Positions 8,540 through 17,333 of a stretch of DNA of 64,000 nt are shown one piece after another. The stretch spans positions 310,001-374,000 of the forward strand of contig NZ_CP026692.1 of assembly GCF_002949795.1 (NCBI RefSeq), in the 5' to 3' direction. The position numbers and the translations under genes were made by a program. The DNA is from Nostoc sp. 'Lobaria pulmonaria (5183) cyanobiont' (lineage in GTDB: Bacteria; Cyanobacteriota; Cyanobacteriia; Cyanobacteriales; Nostocaceae). Under the pieces are notes generated by a model. That model saw nothing but the letters and a program-made list of their open reading frames with translations. It searched no databases and was not told the DNA's origin. How positions within the stretch are numbered: position 1 is the first letter of the stretch; every line of letters starts with the position of its first letter.

Positions 8540-8875
8540 TTAAGAGTCACTTTCGTTTTTATTTGTTGATGCTTGTACAAGTACAGGCTCGTAGACTGGA
8601 ATCTCAAATGCTAAGGTCTTGTGGCAAAACTCCTTCCATTCGGAAGTTATATTGTCAAAAATGATATTCTCATCCTTGAAAATCCCATCAGTCACTACGT
8701 AATTTTCTTGTAGGTAAAGAAAGTCATCATCAGTTAACTGTCTATTACTTTCGACTTCCTTACCCTCAACTGATTTGTTTTCTCTCTTAGTATTTTCAGC
8801 ACACTCAGTCCACTGACTGAACTCACGTAATTTTTTCAAAGAGTAAGCTTTGCAATACTTTCCCATTGTTGCCAT
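8540..8875 (-). CDS. Small protein of unknown function
   Basis: This 111-residue protein starts at ATG 8875 after GAGGTATTAGT. The N-terminus MGKYCKAYSLKKLREFSQWT is followed by a charged linker and then DDDFLYLQENYVVTDGIFKD and WKEFCHKTLAFEIPVYEP. It is hydrophilic with no export signal, and likely alpha-helical with a short beta segment. I have the impression that GKYCKAY-type proteins occur next to other cyanobacterial NRPS clusters, but I cannot confirm that here. It is tightly linked to the downstream 108-residue gene and lies 52 bases from the VOC gene, so an operon with the MbtH and thioesterase genes is likely. Confidence 0.7.
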   Translation of the reverse strand: MATMGKYCKAYSLKKLREFSQWTECAENTKRENKSVEGKEVESNRQLTDDDFLYLQENYVVTDGIFKDENIIFDNITSEWKEFCHKTLAFEIPVYEPVLVQASTNKNESDS

Positions 8876-8927
8876 ACTAATACCTCAGTTTACATTCTTT
8901 TCGCTAGTGATGTTATCAGGCTATGTT

Positions 8928-9653
8928 TTAATATTTCAACAAAATTGGCAGAATTGGTCGTGCATCGAGATTTTTTTCTCTGATACCCTCGTCAAAGGTT
9001 AACTCTAGTAGTGGGGATTCCCCCCGTTCAATAGCGACAGCACTGTGTGTACTAAGCAGAGACATAGCATCAGTCAAATGTTTGTCGCTATTAATTGTGA
9101 TTTTTACGCTCGTTAGTTTTTTTACACCCAAGGGATGAGAAATTAACTTCTGATGCGCTGTTAATGAGGGATCAAGCCAAGCTGTCAGAGCAATACTGTC
9201 AGGAATCATAAAGCAAAAAGGTTCTTCCTGATTCACAAGATTTTCTGCTGCAAAACTAATAGACATCTGCGAGCGCATCCACTCAGACAAGTATAAATTT
9301 GAATGGGATCGCAAGTTGCCATGATTAAACTTCCTACGTAGACCGACACCAAAGGGTGATGCTCTTGTATGCTGCCCATGAAGACGACTTAGCGTATGAA
9401 CGCCTGTGTCTACAGACTGCTGTTCCACTAAATGTTTATCTTCTATCCAAATTAACTCAAGATAAGTATTCTCAAAAAAAATTATTTTTGAGGCTGTTCC
9501 TTGTTTGAAATGTTGCACCGCCTGATTAGAGCAGTGAAGACCAAGTTCTTGAAGAACTGAAATACTTTCAGCGTCTTTGGTCGTACAGACAAAAATGTGA
9601 TCTACCTCTAGAAAAAAATCATCCGCGCTTACCTGGGGTGACGTTGTTTGCAT
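8928..9653 (-). CDS. VOC/glyoxalase-like domain protein
   Basis: The 241-residue protein begins its fold with FFLEVDHIFVCTTKDAESI, followed by LQELGLH and IIFFENTYLELIWIEDKHL. This is the beta-alpha-beta-beta-beta pattern of the vicinal-oxygen-chelate superfamily (glyoxalase-like). The His of VDHIF and the Glu of YLELIW occupy typical metal-ligand positions. A second, weaker repeat may lie at about residues 170-241 (VKKLTSVKITINS, LLELTFDEG). Members act as isomerases, dioxygenases or metal-chelate/antibiotic-binding resistance proteins, and the substrate cannot be told from sequence. It is first in the minus-strand accessory operon, so a tailoring or self-protection role is possible. Confidence 0.75.
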   Translation of the reverse strand: MQTTSPQVSADDFFLEVDHIFVCTTKDAESISVLQELGLHCSNQAVQHFKQGTASKIIFFENTYLELIWIEDKHLVEQQSVDTGVHTLSRLHGQHTRASPFGVGLRRKFNHGNLRSHSNLYLSEWMRSQMSISFAAENLVNQEEPFCFMIPDSIALTAWLDPSLTAHQKLISHPLGVKKLTSVKITINSDKHLTDAMSLLSTHSAVAIERGESPLLELTFDEGIREKNLDARPILPILLKY

Positions 9654-10515
9654 AGCAACTAATACGAGGCTTTGATTTTTTTTGCTGGACTCAAATCTAG
9701 ACTCTAGCTAGATAAAGAGATTTGCCTTGCTCAGGAACCCGTGTGTGGAAAGTTAACTCTTAGTCTCTAAGACTTATAACCTAGAGACTACTTTGGGTAA
9801 ACTTTACTTACCCGTACTAAAACAAGTGGAGTTGTTGGAAGTGTAATAGATTACTGATCCCACAGGTGTTGTGCCACTAGTTAGGAATATTACTTAAGTC
9901 GAACTATACATAATTTTGGTATTAGAAGCTAGGTTTTATTTTTTGTCATTGTCAATAGAGTCAGTTCACTAAATCCAAAAGTTTTGCAAACTAAAAAAAG
10001 AATCAGGGTTTGCGCCAATGTTTGGGAAACTGGTAATCATCAGTGGTTGCGATGGCACAAAGCACCCGCAATATACGATCGCTCCTCAGTCAATCCATAA
10101 CAAAGTTAGCCAACAGGTAGATTCTAAGGTGATTTTAGAGGATTGTATTATCCATCTCAAATCAAGGGCTGGTAAGACCTTTGGAAACCTTTTTCATCTT
10201 TTCTCAACTTAATAATAAAGATTATCATTAAGTTGAGAAAAGATCAAGCTACTGTATTTCCTTCTCCTTCTTGAACGTGATTATTATTCTTCTTGTATAA
10301 AAAACTATGTCCACAAAGGGAATGGGGAGCAGATGTGGCAGTAAGTCTTTCCTCTGTGCCGTATACCTCTGCATCTTGTACGTTATGGCGCTTTCAATAA
10401 ATTTATTTCATTTAGACGTATTGACAAAAAATATTTAAATTTAACTTTCCACGGATAATAATCAATTCATGATTGACTATGATAAATTTTGTGTAGAAAA
10501 TAGTTTAGATAAATT
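9654..10515. other. Long intergenic region between divergent transcription units
   Basis: The 862 bases are AT-rich and should hold the promoters of the minus-strand accessory operon and of the plus-strand DUF3102 gene. I see no convincing gene. A 64-codon frame at 10018-10212 has no ribosome site, and its end is the left arm of the inverted repeat annotated separately. No clear regulator box stands out. Confidence 0.5.
10198..10242. terminator. Perfect 15-bp inverted repeat, terminator-like
   Basis: CTTTTCTCAACTTAA (10198-10212) pairs perfectly with TTAAGTTGAGAAAAG (10228-10242) around a 15-base AT-rich loop. The arms begin and end in T/A runs, so the structure could act as a bidirectional intrinsic terminator. 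However, no gene clearly ends here. It may instead be a small mobile palindrome. Confidence 0.45.
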
Positions 10516-11508
10516 GTGAGCAAGTTAAAAAAACAGACTGAAGTAGTCACTGGCTTCGACTATGAAATTTTGGATTCTGAACAGCGTCTTGTTATTCAGC
10601 AGCGAACTGGAGAAATTAAAGAGCGCTTACGGCGTTCAGCACAGGATATTTGGGAAATTGGTCAGAAGCTGGCTGACGTGCGTTCTCGGCTCAAACACGG
10701 ACAGTTTGAGACTTGGCTGAAAGCTGAGTTTGGTTGGAGCCGACGGACAGCTTACAATTTTATTAATGTTTATGAAACATTGGCTGAACGTGCAAATTTT
10801 GCACAAATAGATATTGCCACGTCTGCGCTTTACCTTTTGGCAGCACCATCAACTCCACAAAACGTCCGCGAGGAATTTATACAACGTGCTCATGAAGGCC
10901 AAACCATAACTCATAAAAGTATTCGTCAAGTAATTGAGTCGGAAAAATCGAAGTCTGTCTCTCCTCCTGCGTCCTCTGAGCCACAGCAATCTCTTACTTC
11001 TAAACCAGAAATTGTGACTATAATTCCGAAGCAGGTAGTTAAAGCTGAAACACCAGCTTTAGAAGTTAATGTAGCAAAAGCTACCTCAGTTTCGCCTGTT
11101 ATTGTGAATCTTGATGAAATCCATTCGGGTTGGTTTTTACTGGAAAAGCAACATTTTCTGTTCTGTGGCGATACAGCTTCACCACAATTTATCGAACGCA
11201 TACCCTTTGCTACGCTTGCTATTGCCATTACCTCTGATGACTGGGATCACGATTGGTTAGTTGAACGGGCGAAGAGTGTGATTATCTTTCCGGAATCAGA
11301 TTTAAAGGAGCAGCTGATTGAACAGCTAATCAAGATGTTTACGGTATCTGGGGACATAGTGATTTTTCCCTGGCTACCAAGTGCGGATACCATCGAAATC
11401 GCTCATCAGCTAAATCGGCGAGTGTTTGCGGGAGATCCGAGTATTGAGCGTTGTCGTCAGGCGATCGCACAATCCCGATTAACAATTGATCCATTAGACT
11501 ATCCTTAG
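10516..11508 (+). CDS. DUF3102 protein with degenerate methylase-like C-terminus
   Basis: This 330-residue protein starts at GTG 10516. Residues about 15-135 are the DUF3102 domain: RTGEIKERLRRSAQDIWEIG, LADVRSRLKHGQFETWLKAE and FGWSRRTAYNFINVYETLAE. This helical, DNA-binding-like module is common in cyanobacteria and plasmids. A Ser/Pro-rich linker follows. Residues about 205-325 read WFLLEKQHFLFCGDTASPQF and later RRVFAGDPSIERCRQAIAQS. This resembles the first and last motifs of N4/N6 DNA methylases (the CGD and D-P-ERC-AI words), but no DPPY/SPPY catalytic motif is present. I infer a binding or regulatory protein without methylase activity. It lies 494 bases upstream of the FAAL gene in the same direction and could be a cluster regulator; that is only positional. 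Confidence 0.75.
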   Translation: MSKLKKQTEVVTGFDYEILDSEQRLVIQQRTGEIKERLRRSAQDIWEIGQKLADVRSRLKHGQFETWLKAEFGWSRRTAYNFINVYETLAERANFAQIDIATSALYLLAAPSTPQNVREEFIQRAHEGQTITHKSIRQVIESEKSKSVSPPASSEPQQSLTSKPEIVTIIPKQVVKAETPALEVNVAKATSVSPVIVNLDEIHSGWFLLEKQHFLFCGDTASPQFIERIPFATLAIAITSDDWDHDWLVERAKSVIIFPESDLKEQLIEQLIKMFTVSGDIVIFPWLPSADTIEIAHQLNRRVFAGDPSIERCRQAIAQSRLTIDPLDYP

Positions 11509-12002
11509 ACTACGGAATTTCATCTTCAGCTAAAATCAGGCCATTGAAAGCGCCAGAATGTTTCCAGCCGTTGACATCTATCAAAAGTCATAGAACATTT
11601 TGATAATAGTCTAAAATGACACGTATTTAAATTATTGATAATTATTCGCTATTAATTACAAGATTGCAAAATGCCACAATCTCTAGTAATGTAATAAAGT
11701 CTAAATGAAAATTACTAGCAATATATAAGTTTGCATGACTAAGTTACTAATTTCGCCCTGTCTTCCCTAAGCCAGCATTCAGGTCTGTTCAAGAGTTTTC
11801 GCAATTGAACTAAATAATTCTGTAAAAGCAGCACTTTGAGCGATAAAGAGTTGTCAATGTTTGTGTTTGCTGTATGTGAGTAAATTTTTATAACTTTAAG
11901 ATACCCACAAAAACTGACTAAAAGCCTTGTTCAGTAAGGAGTGAGTGTGAGATTAATTTTGCCACTATTGTTTGCGTGCATCTGATTACGTGAGGCATAA
12001 TA
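11509..12002 (+). other. Leader region of the assembly-line operon
   Basis: This 494-base AT-rich region precedes the first assembly-line gene and should hold its promoter. GAGG at 11991-11994 is an acceptable ribosome site for ATG 12003. No gene is seen. A Fur-box-like word is annotated separately. Confidence 0.5.
11631..11649 (+). promoter_or_regulatory. Candidate Fur box upstream of the NRPS/PKS operon
   Basis: The 19-mer ATTATTGATAATTATTCGC matches the classical Fur consensus GATAATGATAATCATTATC at 13 of 19 positions, including the central GATAAT. It lies about 350 bases ahead of the FAAL start, an unusual distance, in very AT-rich DNA where partial matches occur by chance. Iron repression would fit the TonB receptor inside the cluster. 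Confidence 0.3.
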
Positions 12003-15000
12003 ATGACTCAATTTTTCAATAAATTCCAAGAAATTCTCCCTCAGTGTGCGACTATCGTTGATATTCTGCGCGATCGCAGTTTCAAGATGCCGCACACACA
12101 AGCCTTTACTTTCCTTGAAGATGGAGAAACTCAGGAATTAACCCTGACTTACCATGAATTAGATCGGCGTAGTCGGGCTGTAGCAGCTCAACTCCAAGCT
12201 CTTGGTTTGAGTGGAGAACGTGCCATATTACTGTATCCTCCTGGACTGGATTACCTAACAGCATTTTTCGGTTGTCTATATGCTGGGGTAGTGGCAGTTC
12301 CAGCTTATCCACCTCGCAATCAACGTAAAACGCCCAGAATACAAGCTATTAGCAGAGATGCACAGGTAAGTGTTGCTCTCACTACAACAGCAATGCTTCC
12401 CATATTACAATCAATACTCACACCCGAAACAAAACAGGGAAATTTTCACTGGCTGACAACTGACAACATAGCACAGGGTATAGAAGATTCTTGGCAACAA
12501 CCTGCAATCAATGGGGATACCTTAGCCTTTCTACAATACACATCAGGTTCTACAGGCACGCCAAAGGGAGTCATGCTCAGTCATGGCAATCTGCTGCACA
12601 ACGCCGCTGTAACTTACCAAATGATGGAACATTCACCCAGCAGCAAGTTTGTATCCTGGCTGCCTGTTTACCATGATATGGGGTTGATTGGTGGGATTTT
12701 GCAACCTTTGTATGGTGCTTTTCCTTGTATCTTAATGTCTCCAGCATCTTTTTTACAACGACCTTACCGCTGGTTACAAGCTATATCTCACTACAAAGGC
12801 ACAACGAGTGGTGGTCCCAACTTTGCTTATGAACAATGTGTTCAAAGGATTACTCAAGAACAAAAAGAAACTCTCGACTTAAGTAGTTGGAATGTTGCGT
12901 TTAATGGTGCTGAACCAGTCCGGCGAGATACTCTTGAGCAGTTTGCAACCACCTTTGCTGAGTGTGGCTTTCATCAGGAAGCATTCTACCCTTGTTACGG
13001 CATGGCGGAAGCAACTTTGATAGTTTCTGGTGGGATCAAAACAGCCTTAGCCCCAGTAAAAACTGTAGACAAATCTGCACTTTCACAGAGCCAGATAGTT
13101 GAAGCAACCGCCCAGAGTCAAGATATCCAAAGCTTTGTCAGTTGTGGTGAAACTATTCCTCAACAGCAGATTGTCATTGTTAATTCTGAAACACTAACTC
13201 GCTGTTCATCAGATGAAGTTGGGGAAATCTGGGTATCTGGACTGAGCATAGGTCAGGGTTACTGGAATCGAACAGAAGAAACAGAGGAAACATTCCACGC
13301 TTATCTGAAAGACACAAAAGAGGGGCCGTTTTTACGGACTGGTGACTTAGGCTTTTTGGACAATGGTGAGCTTTTCATTACAGGTAGAGCAAAAGATTTA
13401 ATTATTATTCGCGGTCGTAATCTTTACCCGCAAGATATCGAATTAACCGCCCAAGGCAGCCATCTTTCCTTACGTTCCGGTGCTAATGCAGCATTTACAC
13501 TAGAGGTGAACAACGAAGAAAGGCTAGTAATCGTACAAGAATTAGAGTTTCGCGCCAAGCCAAATTTAGCAGAAGTAGCTAGTGCAATTCGGCAAGCGAT
13601 CGCCCAAGACCATGAAGTACAAGTTTATGGTGTAGTTTTAATAAAACCAGGTAGTATACCTAAAACTTCTAGCGGTAAGATTCAACGTCGTGCAACTCGC
13701 ACTCAGTTTAAAAATGGCGAACTGAATATAGTTGAAAGTGACATTCTCAAAATTAGTGATATTGCCAGAAACGAAACTCAATTACAGCGTTCTGAACTGT
13801 TGGCACTTTCCCCAAGGGAGTGTCAACCAGTTTTAGAATCATATCTGATTGAACTCTTGGGGCGAGTACTTTCAATTGCAACAGATGATATTAATCTTGA
13901 AGAACCATTAAGCACGCTGGGACTTGATTCCTTAAAAGTATTTGAGTTGAAAAACCGGATTGAGCTTGATTTAGAAGTAGAAGTATCGGTAGCAGATTTT
14001 TTTGAAGGGATAAGTGGGCGATCGCTAGCTACAAAGATCCTTGCTCAAATGACAACAGACGCAATACGCTCAATATCCCTTACTCAACAAGAGAAAAACA
14101 CATCCATTTATCCTCTATCTTTTGCCCAGCAGGGATTATGGTTTATCAATCAGCTAAGTCCCGATACTCCTACATATAGTATTCCTATAGTTATTAACTT
14201 CAAAGGTTGTATAAACTTAACAGCCTTAGAGGATAGTATTAACGAGATTATTAGACGACACGAAGTCTTACGTACAAGCTTTACAATGTCAGATGGACAA
14301 CCCATTCAAGTTATCAATCAAGCTGTACCTTTAACTTTAGTGGTTGAAGATTTGCGTGTACTATCAGAAAATGAGCGTACCCAAGAAGCCCAACGTTTGG
14401 CTATAGAATTCGCACAGCAGCCATTTGACTTATCTGCTCAATCACTTTTGCGTAGTAAAATTTTACAATTAAATGATAAAGCTTATCAATTGCTGGTGAC
14501 TCTGCATCATATAATTGCAGATGGTTGGTCTATTGGTATTCTGATTAAAGAACTAGGTGCACTATATGATGCATTGTCAACAGACAAACTTTCTCTGCGA
14601 CACGCTACGCGAACACCACTTCCGGAATTAACTATTCAATATGGAGATTTTGTCAATTGGCAACGAAAATGGCTTGATGGCGAGCGTATTCAACCTTTAT
14701 TGGCTTATTGGAAACAAAAATTGCAGGGTGAGCTACCTGTACTGAATTTATCAACAGACCGTGCGCGATCGCCAGTTAAAACCTTCACAGGCGGTCAAGC
14801 GAAATTAATTCTTTCCCAAACTCTGACAAAAGAGCTAAAGAATTTAAGCCGTCATTCGGGAGTAACTCTGTTTATGACCTTGCTTACAGCCTTCAAAACC
14901 TTGCTGTATCGCTATACAGGTCAGACCGATATTTTAGTCGGTTCGCCAATCGCCAATCGCAACAGAGCAGAAGTTGATTCATTAATAGGATTTTTTGTCA

Positions 15001-17333
15001 ATGTTTTAGTATTGCGTACAGACCTATCTGGCGACCTAAGTTTTCAGGAGTTACTAGCACGAGTGAAGTCTACAGCTTTAGAAGCTTATGTTCATCAAGA
15101 CTTACCTTTTGAGAAGTTAGTAGAAGAACTAAAGCCAAATAGAGACTTGAGTTACAATCCACTATTTCAAGTGATGTTCGTTCTCCAGAATGTGCCAAAA
15201 CCTAGTCTAAGCCTATCAGATGTATCAGTTACTTATGAAGAGGGCTACAACAGGACATCTAAGTTTGATTTGACATTGTTTATGGAGGATTCCGAGCAAG
15301 GGTTGGTTGCAACTTGCGAGTACAACATGGATTTATTTAATGCAGATACCGTTACTCGGATGCTGGGACACTTCAAGACTTTGCTAGAAAGCATAGTTAG
15401 CGATCCCCAACAACGCATTTCAGACTTGCAATTACTTACATCATCTGAACTAGAGCAATTATTAGTTGAGTGGAATGATACTAAGACAGACTACCCACAA
15501 GATAAGTGCATTCATCAACTGTTTGAAGCACAAGTAGAAAAAACACCATCTGATATTGCTGTCATATTTGAAAACCAAGAATTAACCTACCAGGAGTTAA
15601 ACAACCGAGCGAATCAACTAGCACACTACTTACAAAAACTAGGGGTGAAGCCAGAAGTAATTGTAGGTGTCTGCATGAAGCGCAGCCCAGAAATGCTGAT
15701 TGCATTGTTGGCTATTTTAAAAGTAGGCGGGGCTTACGTACCCCTAGACCCAGCCTATCCCCAGGAACGCTTAACTTTCATGGTAGAAGACAGTCAGACT
15801 AAGGTGCTGCTGACTCAAAGCCATCTAGTTGAATTGTTTGCTAAATCGAATGTGCATATTGTTTGGATTGATAGAGATTCACAATTACTTAGCCAACAGA
15901 GTAGAGAAAATCTGTTTAGTCAAGTAAAATCCAATAATCTAGCTTATGTCATTTATACTTCTGGTTCTACTGGTGTACCAAAAGGTGTTGCTATAGAACA
16001 TCAAAGTTGTGTTGCTTTATTAACATGGTCAAGAGAGATTTTTACAGATAATGACCTTGCTGGAGTTTTAGCATCAACATCTATTTGCTTTGATTTGTCA
16101 GTATTTGAACTGTTTGTTCCCCTGAGTTGGGGTGGTAAAGTGATTCTTGTCGAGAATGCTTTGCACTTACCCTCGTTGGTTGCTGAGGTAAGCTTGGTTA
16201 ATACAGTCCCAAGCATCATTGCAGAATTACTACAAGTAGATGGTTTACCTGCTTCCGTTAGGACGGTTAATCTTGCTGGTGAACCACTGCAAAATCAACT
16301 TGTGCAGCAAATTTATCAAAACGATCGTATTCAGAAAGTTTTGAATCTTTACGGACCCTCTGAAGATACAACCTACTCTACATTTGTTCAAGTAAATAAG
16401 GATAGCAACGTAACTATCGGTCGTCCCATTGCCAATACACAAATTTATCTGCTTGATACTAAGTTGCAAGCAGTACCAATTGGTGTCCCAGGTGAAATTT
16501 ATATTGGTGGTGCTGGTTTAGCTAGAGGCTATTTAAACCGACCAGAGTTAACAAAGGAACGGTTTATATCTAACCCCCTCAATGATAAACTTGAATCACG
16601 GCTATATAAAACTGGAGATTTAGCTCGTTATTTACCAGATGGAAATTTAGAGTATTTAGGGCGAATTGATCATCAGGTTAAAATTAGAGGATTTCGGATT
16701 GAGTTAGGTGAAATTGAGAATGCATTGCTCAAACATCCAGCAGTGCGGGAAATTGTAGTTTTGGCGCGAGAAGATAAACCACGTGTTCAAAAATTGGTGG
16801 CTTATATTGTTCTTTTACCAGACCAAACACCTACAATTAGTGAACTACGAAGCTATCTCAAAGAACTACTACCTGAATATATGGTTCCTGGTGTTTTTAT
16901 CTTCCTAGACACCTTACCACTTTTACCTAACGGAAAAGTAGACCGTCGTGCTTTACCTGTACCAGAAGCCTTGCGTCCAACATTGACGACTACCTATGAA
17001 GTACCCCAGTCGGAAATCGAACAGCAGATAGCAAAGCTTTGGCAAGAAGTGCTACATCTAGATAAAGTGGGTATTCATGATAATTTCTTTGACCTTGGTG
17101 GGCATTCACTACTGATGATTCAGGTTAATCATAAACTGCGTGCAATTTTGCAGCGAGATATATCAGTTGTCACCATGTTTCAGAACCCAACTATTTACTC
17201 CCTGGCGCAATATTTAAGTCAAAAACAACAGCTTTATTTTACAGGAACACGCCATCGCGCTCAAAAGCAAATTGAGGCTATCAATCGCCAAAAGCAGTTA
17301 TTGAGTAAACAAGGTAAAAAGAATTATGAATAA
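12003..17333 (+). CDS. FAAL-ACP-C-A(Ala)-PCP, lipid-loading NRPS
   Basis: This 1776-residue protein starts the lipopeptide chain. Residues 1-585 are a fatty acyl-AMP ligase (FLQYTSGSTGTPKGVMLSHG at about 178, SWLPVYHDMGLIGGI, GPFLRTGDLGFL), which adenylates a free fatty acid. An ACP follows (GLDSLKVFELKN, pantetheine Ser near 640). The condensation domain (about 700-1150, LHHIIADGWS) joins acyl-ACP to the amino acid loaded by the A domain (about 1170-1660, VIYTSGSTGVPKG). Pocket residues aligned to GrsA read DLFNNALTYK, the published-type Ala code. A PCP (FFDLGGHSLLM near 1695) and a short basic tail close the protein. The start of the next gene overlaps this one by eight bases, so the intermediate passes to that PKS. 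Fatty acid length cannot be read. Confidence 0.93.
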   Translation: MTQFFNKFQEILPQCATIVDILRDRSFKMPHTQAFTFLEDGETQELTLTYHELDRRSRAVAAQLQALGLSGERAILLYPPGLDYLTAFFGCLYAGVVAVPAYPPRNQRKTPRIQAISRDAQVSVALTTTAMLPILQSILTPETKQGNFHWLTTDNIAQGIEDSWQQPAINGDTLAFLQYTSGSTGTPKGVMLSHGNLLHNAAVTYQMMEHSPSSKFVSWLPVYHDMGLIGGILQPLYGAFPCILMSPASFLQRPYRWLQAISHYKGTTSGGPNFAYEQCVQRITQEQKETLDLSSWNVAFNGAEPVRRDTLEQFATTFAECGFHQEAFYPCYGMAEATLIVSGGIKTALAPVKTVDKSALSQSQIVEATAQSQDIQSFVSCGETIPQQQIVIVNSETLTRCSSDEVGEIWVSGLSIGQGYWNRTEETEETFHAYLKDTKEGPFLRTGDLGFLDNGELFITGRAKDLIIIRGRNLYPQDIELTAQGSHLSLRSGANAAFTLEVNNEERLVIVQELEFRAKPNLAEVASAIRQAIAQDHEVQVYGVVLIKPGSIPKTSSGKIQRRATRTQFKNGELNIVESDILKISDIARNETQLQRSELLALSPRECQPVLESYLIELLGRVLSIATDDINLEEPLSTLGLDSLKVFELKNRIELDLEVEVSVADFFEGISGRSLATKILAQMTTDAIRSISLTQQEKNTSIYPLSFAQQGLWFINQLSPDTPTYSIPIVINFKGCINLTALEDSINEIIRRHEVLRTSFTMSDGQPIQVINQAVPLTLVVEDLRVLSENERTQEAQRLAIEFAQQPFDLSAQSLLRSKILQLNDKAYQLLVTLHHIIADGWSIGILIKELGALYDALSTDKLSLRHATRTPLPELTIQYGDFVNWQRKWLDGERIQPLLAYWKQKLQGELPVLNLSTDRARSPVKTFTGGQAKLILSQTLTKELKNLSRHSGVTLFMTLLTAFKTLLYRYTGQTDILVGSPIANRNRAEVDSLIGFFVNVLVLRTDLSGDLSFQELLARVKSTALEAYVHQDLPFEKLVEELKPNRDLSYNPLFQVMFVLQNVPKPSLSLSDVSVTYEEGYNRTSKFDLTLFMEDSEQGLVATCEYNMDLFNADTVTRMLGHFKTLLESIVSDPQQRISDLQLLTSSELEQLLVEWNDTKTDYPQDKCIHQLFEAQVEKTPSDIAVIFENQELTYQELNNRANQLAHYLQKLGVKPEVIVGVCMKRSPEMLIALLAILKVGGAYVPLDPAYPQERLTFMVEDSQTKVLLTQSHLVELFAKSNVHIVWIDRDSQLLSQQSRENLFSQVKSNNLAYVIYTSGSTGVPKGVAIEHQSCVALLTWSREIFTDNDLAGVLASTSICFDLSVFELFVPLSWGGKVILVENALHLPSLVAEVSLVNTVPSIIAELLQVDGLPASVRTVNLAGEPLQNQLVQQIYQNDRIQKVLNLYGPSEDTTYSTFVQVNKDSNVTIGRPIANTQIYLLDTKLQAVPIGVPGEIYIGGAGLARGYLNRPELTKERFISNPLNDKLESRLYKTGDLARYLPDGNLEYLGRIDHQVKIRGFRIELGEIENALLKHPAVREIVVLAREDKPRVQKLVAYIVLLPDQTPTISELRSYLKELLPEYMVPGVFIFLDTLPLLPNGKVDRRALPVPEALRPTLTTTYEVPQSEIEQQIAKLWQEVLHLDKVGIHDNFFDLGGHSLLMIQVNHKLRAILQRDISVVTMFQNPTIYSLAQYLSQKQQLYFTGTRHRAQKQIEAINRQKQLLSKQGKKNYE

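Noticed and set aside
10018..10212. 64-codon plus-strand frame in the long intergenic region
   Set aside because: It has no ribosome site, and its C-terminus is formed by one arm of the 15-bp inverted repeat, so a chance frame is more likely.
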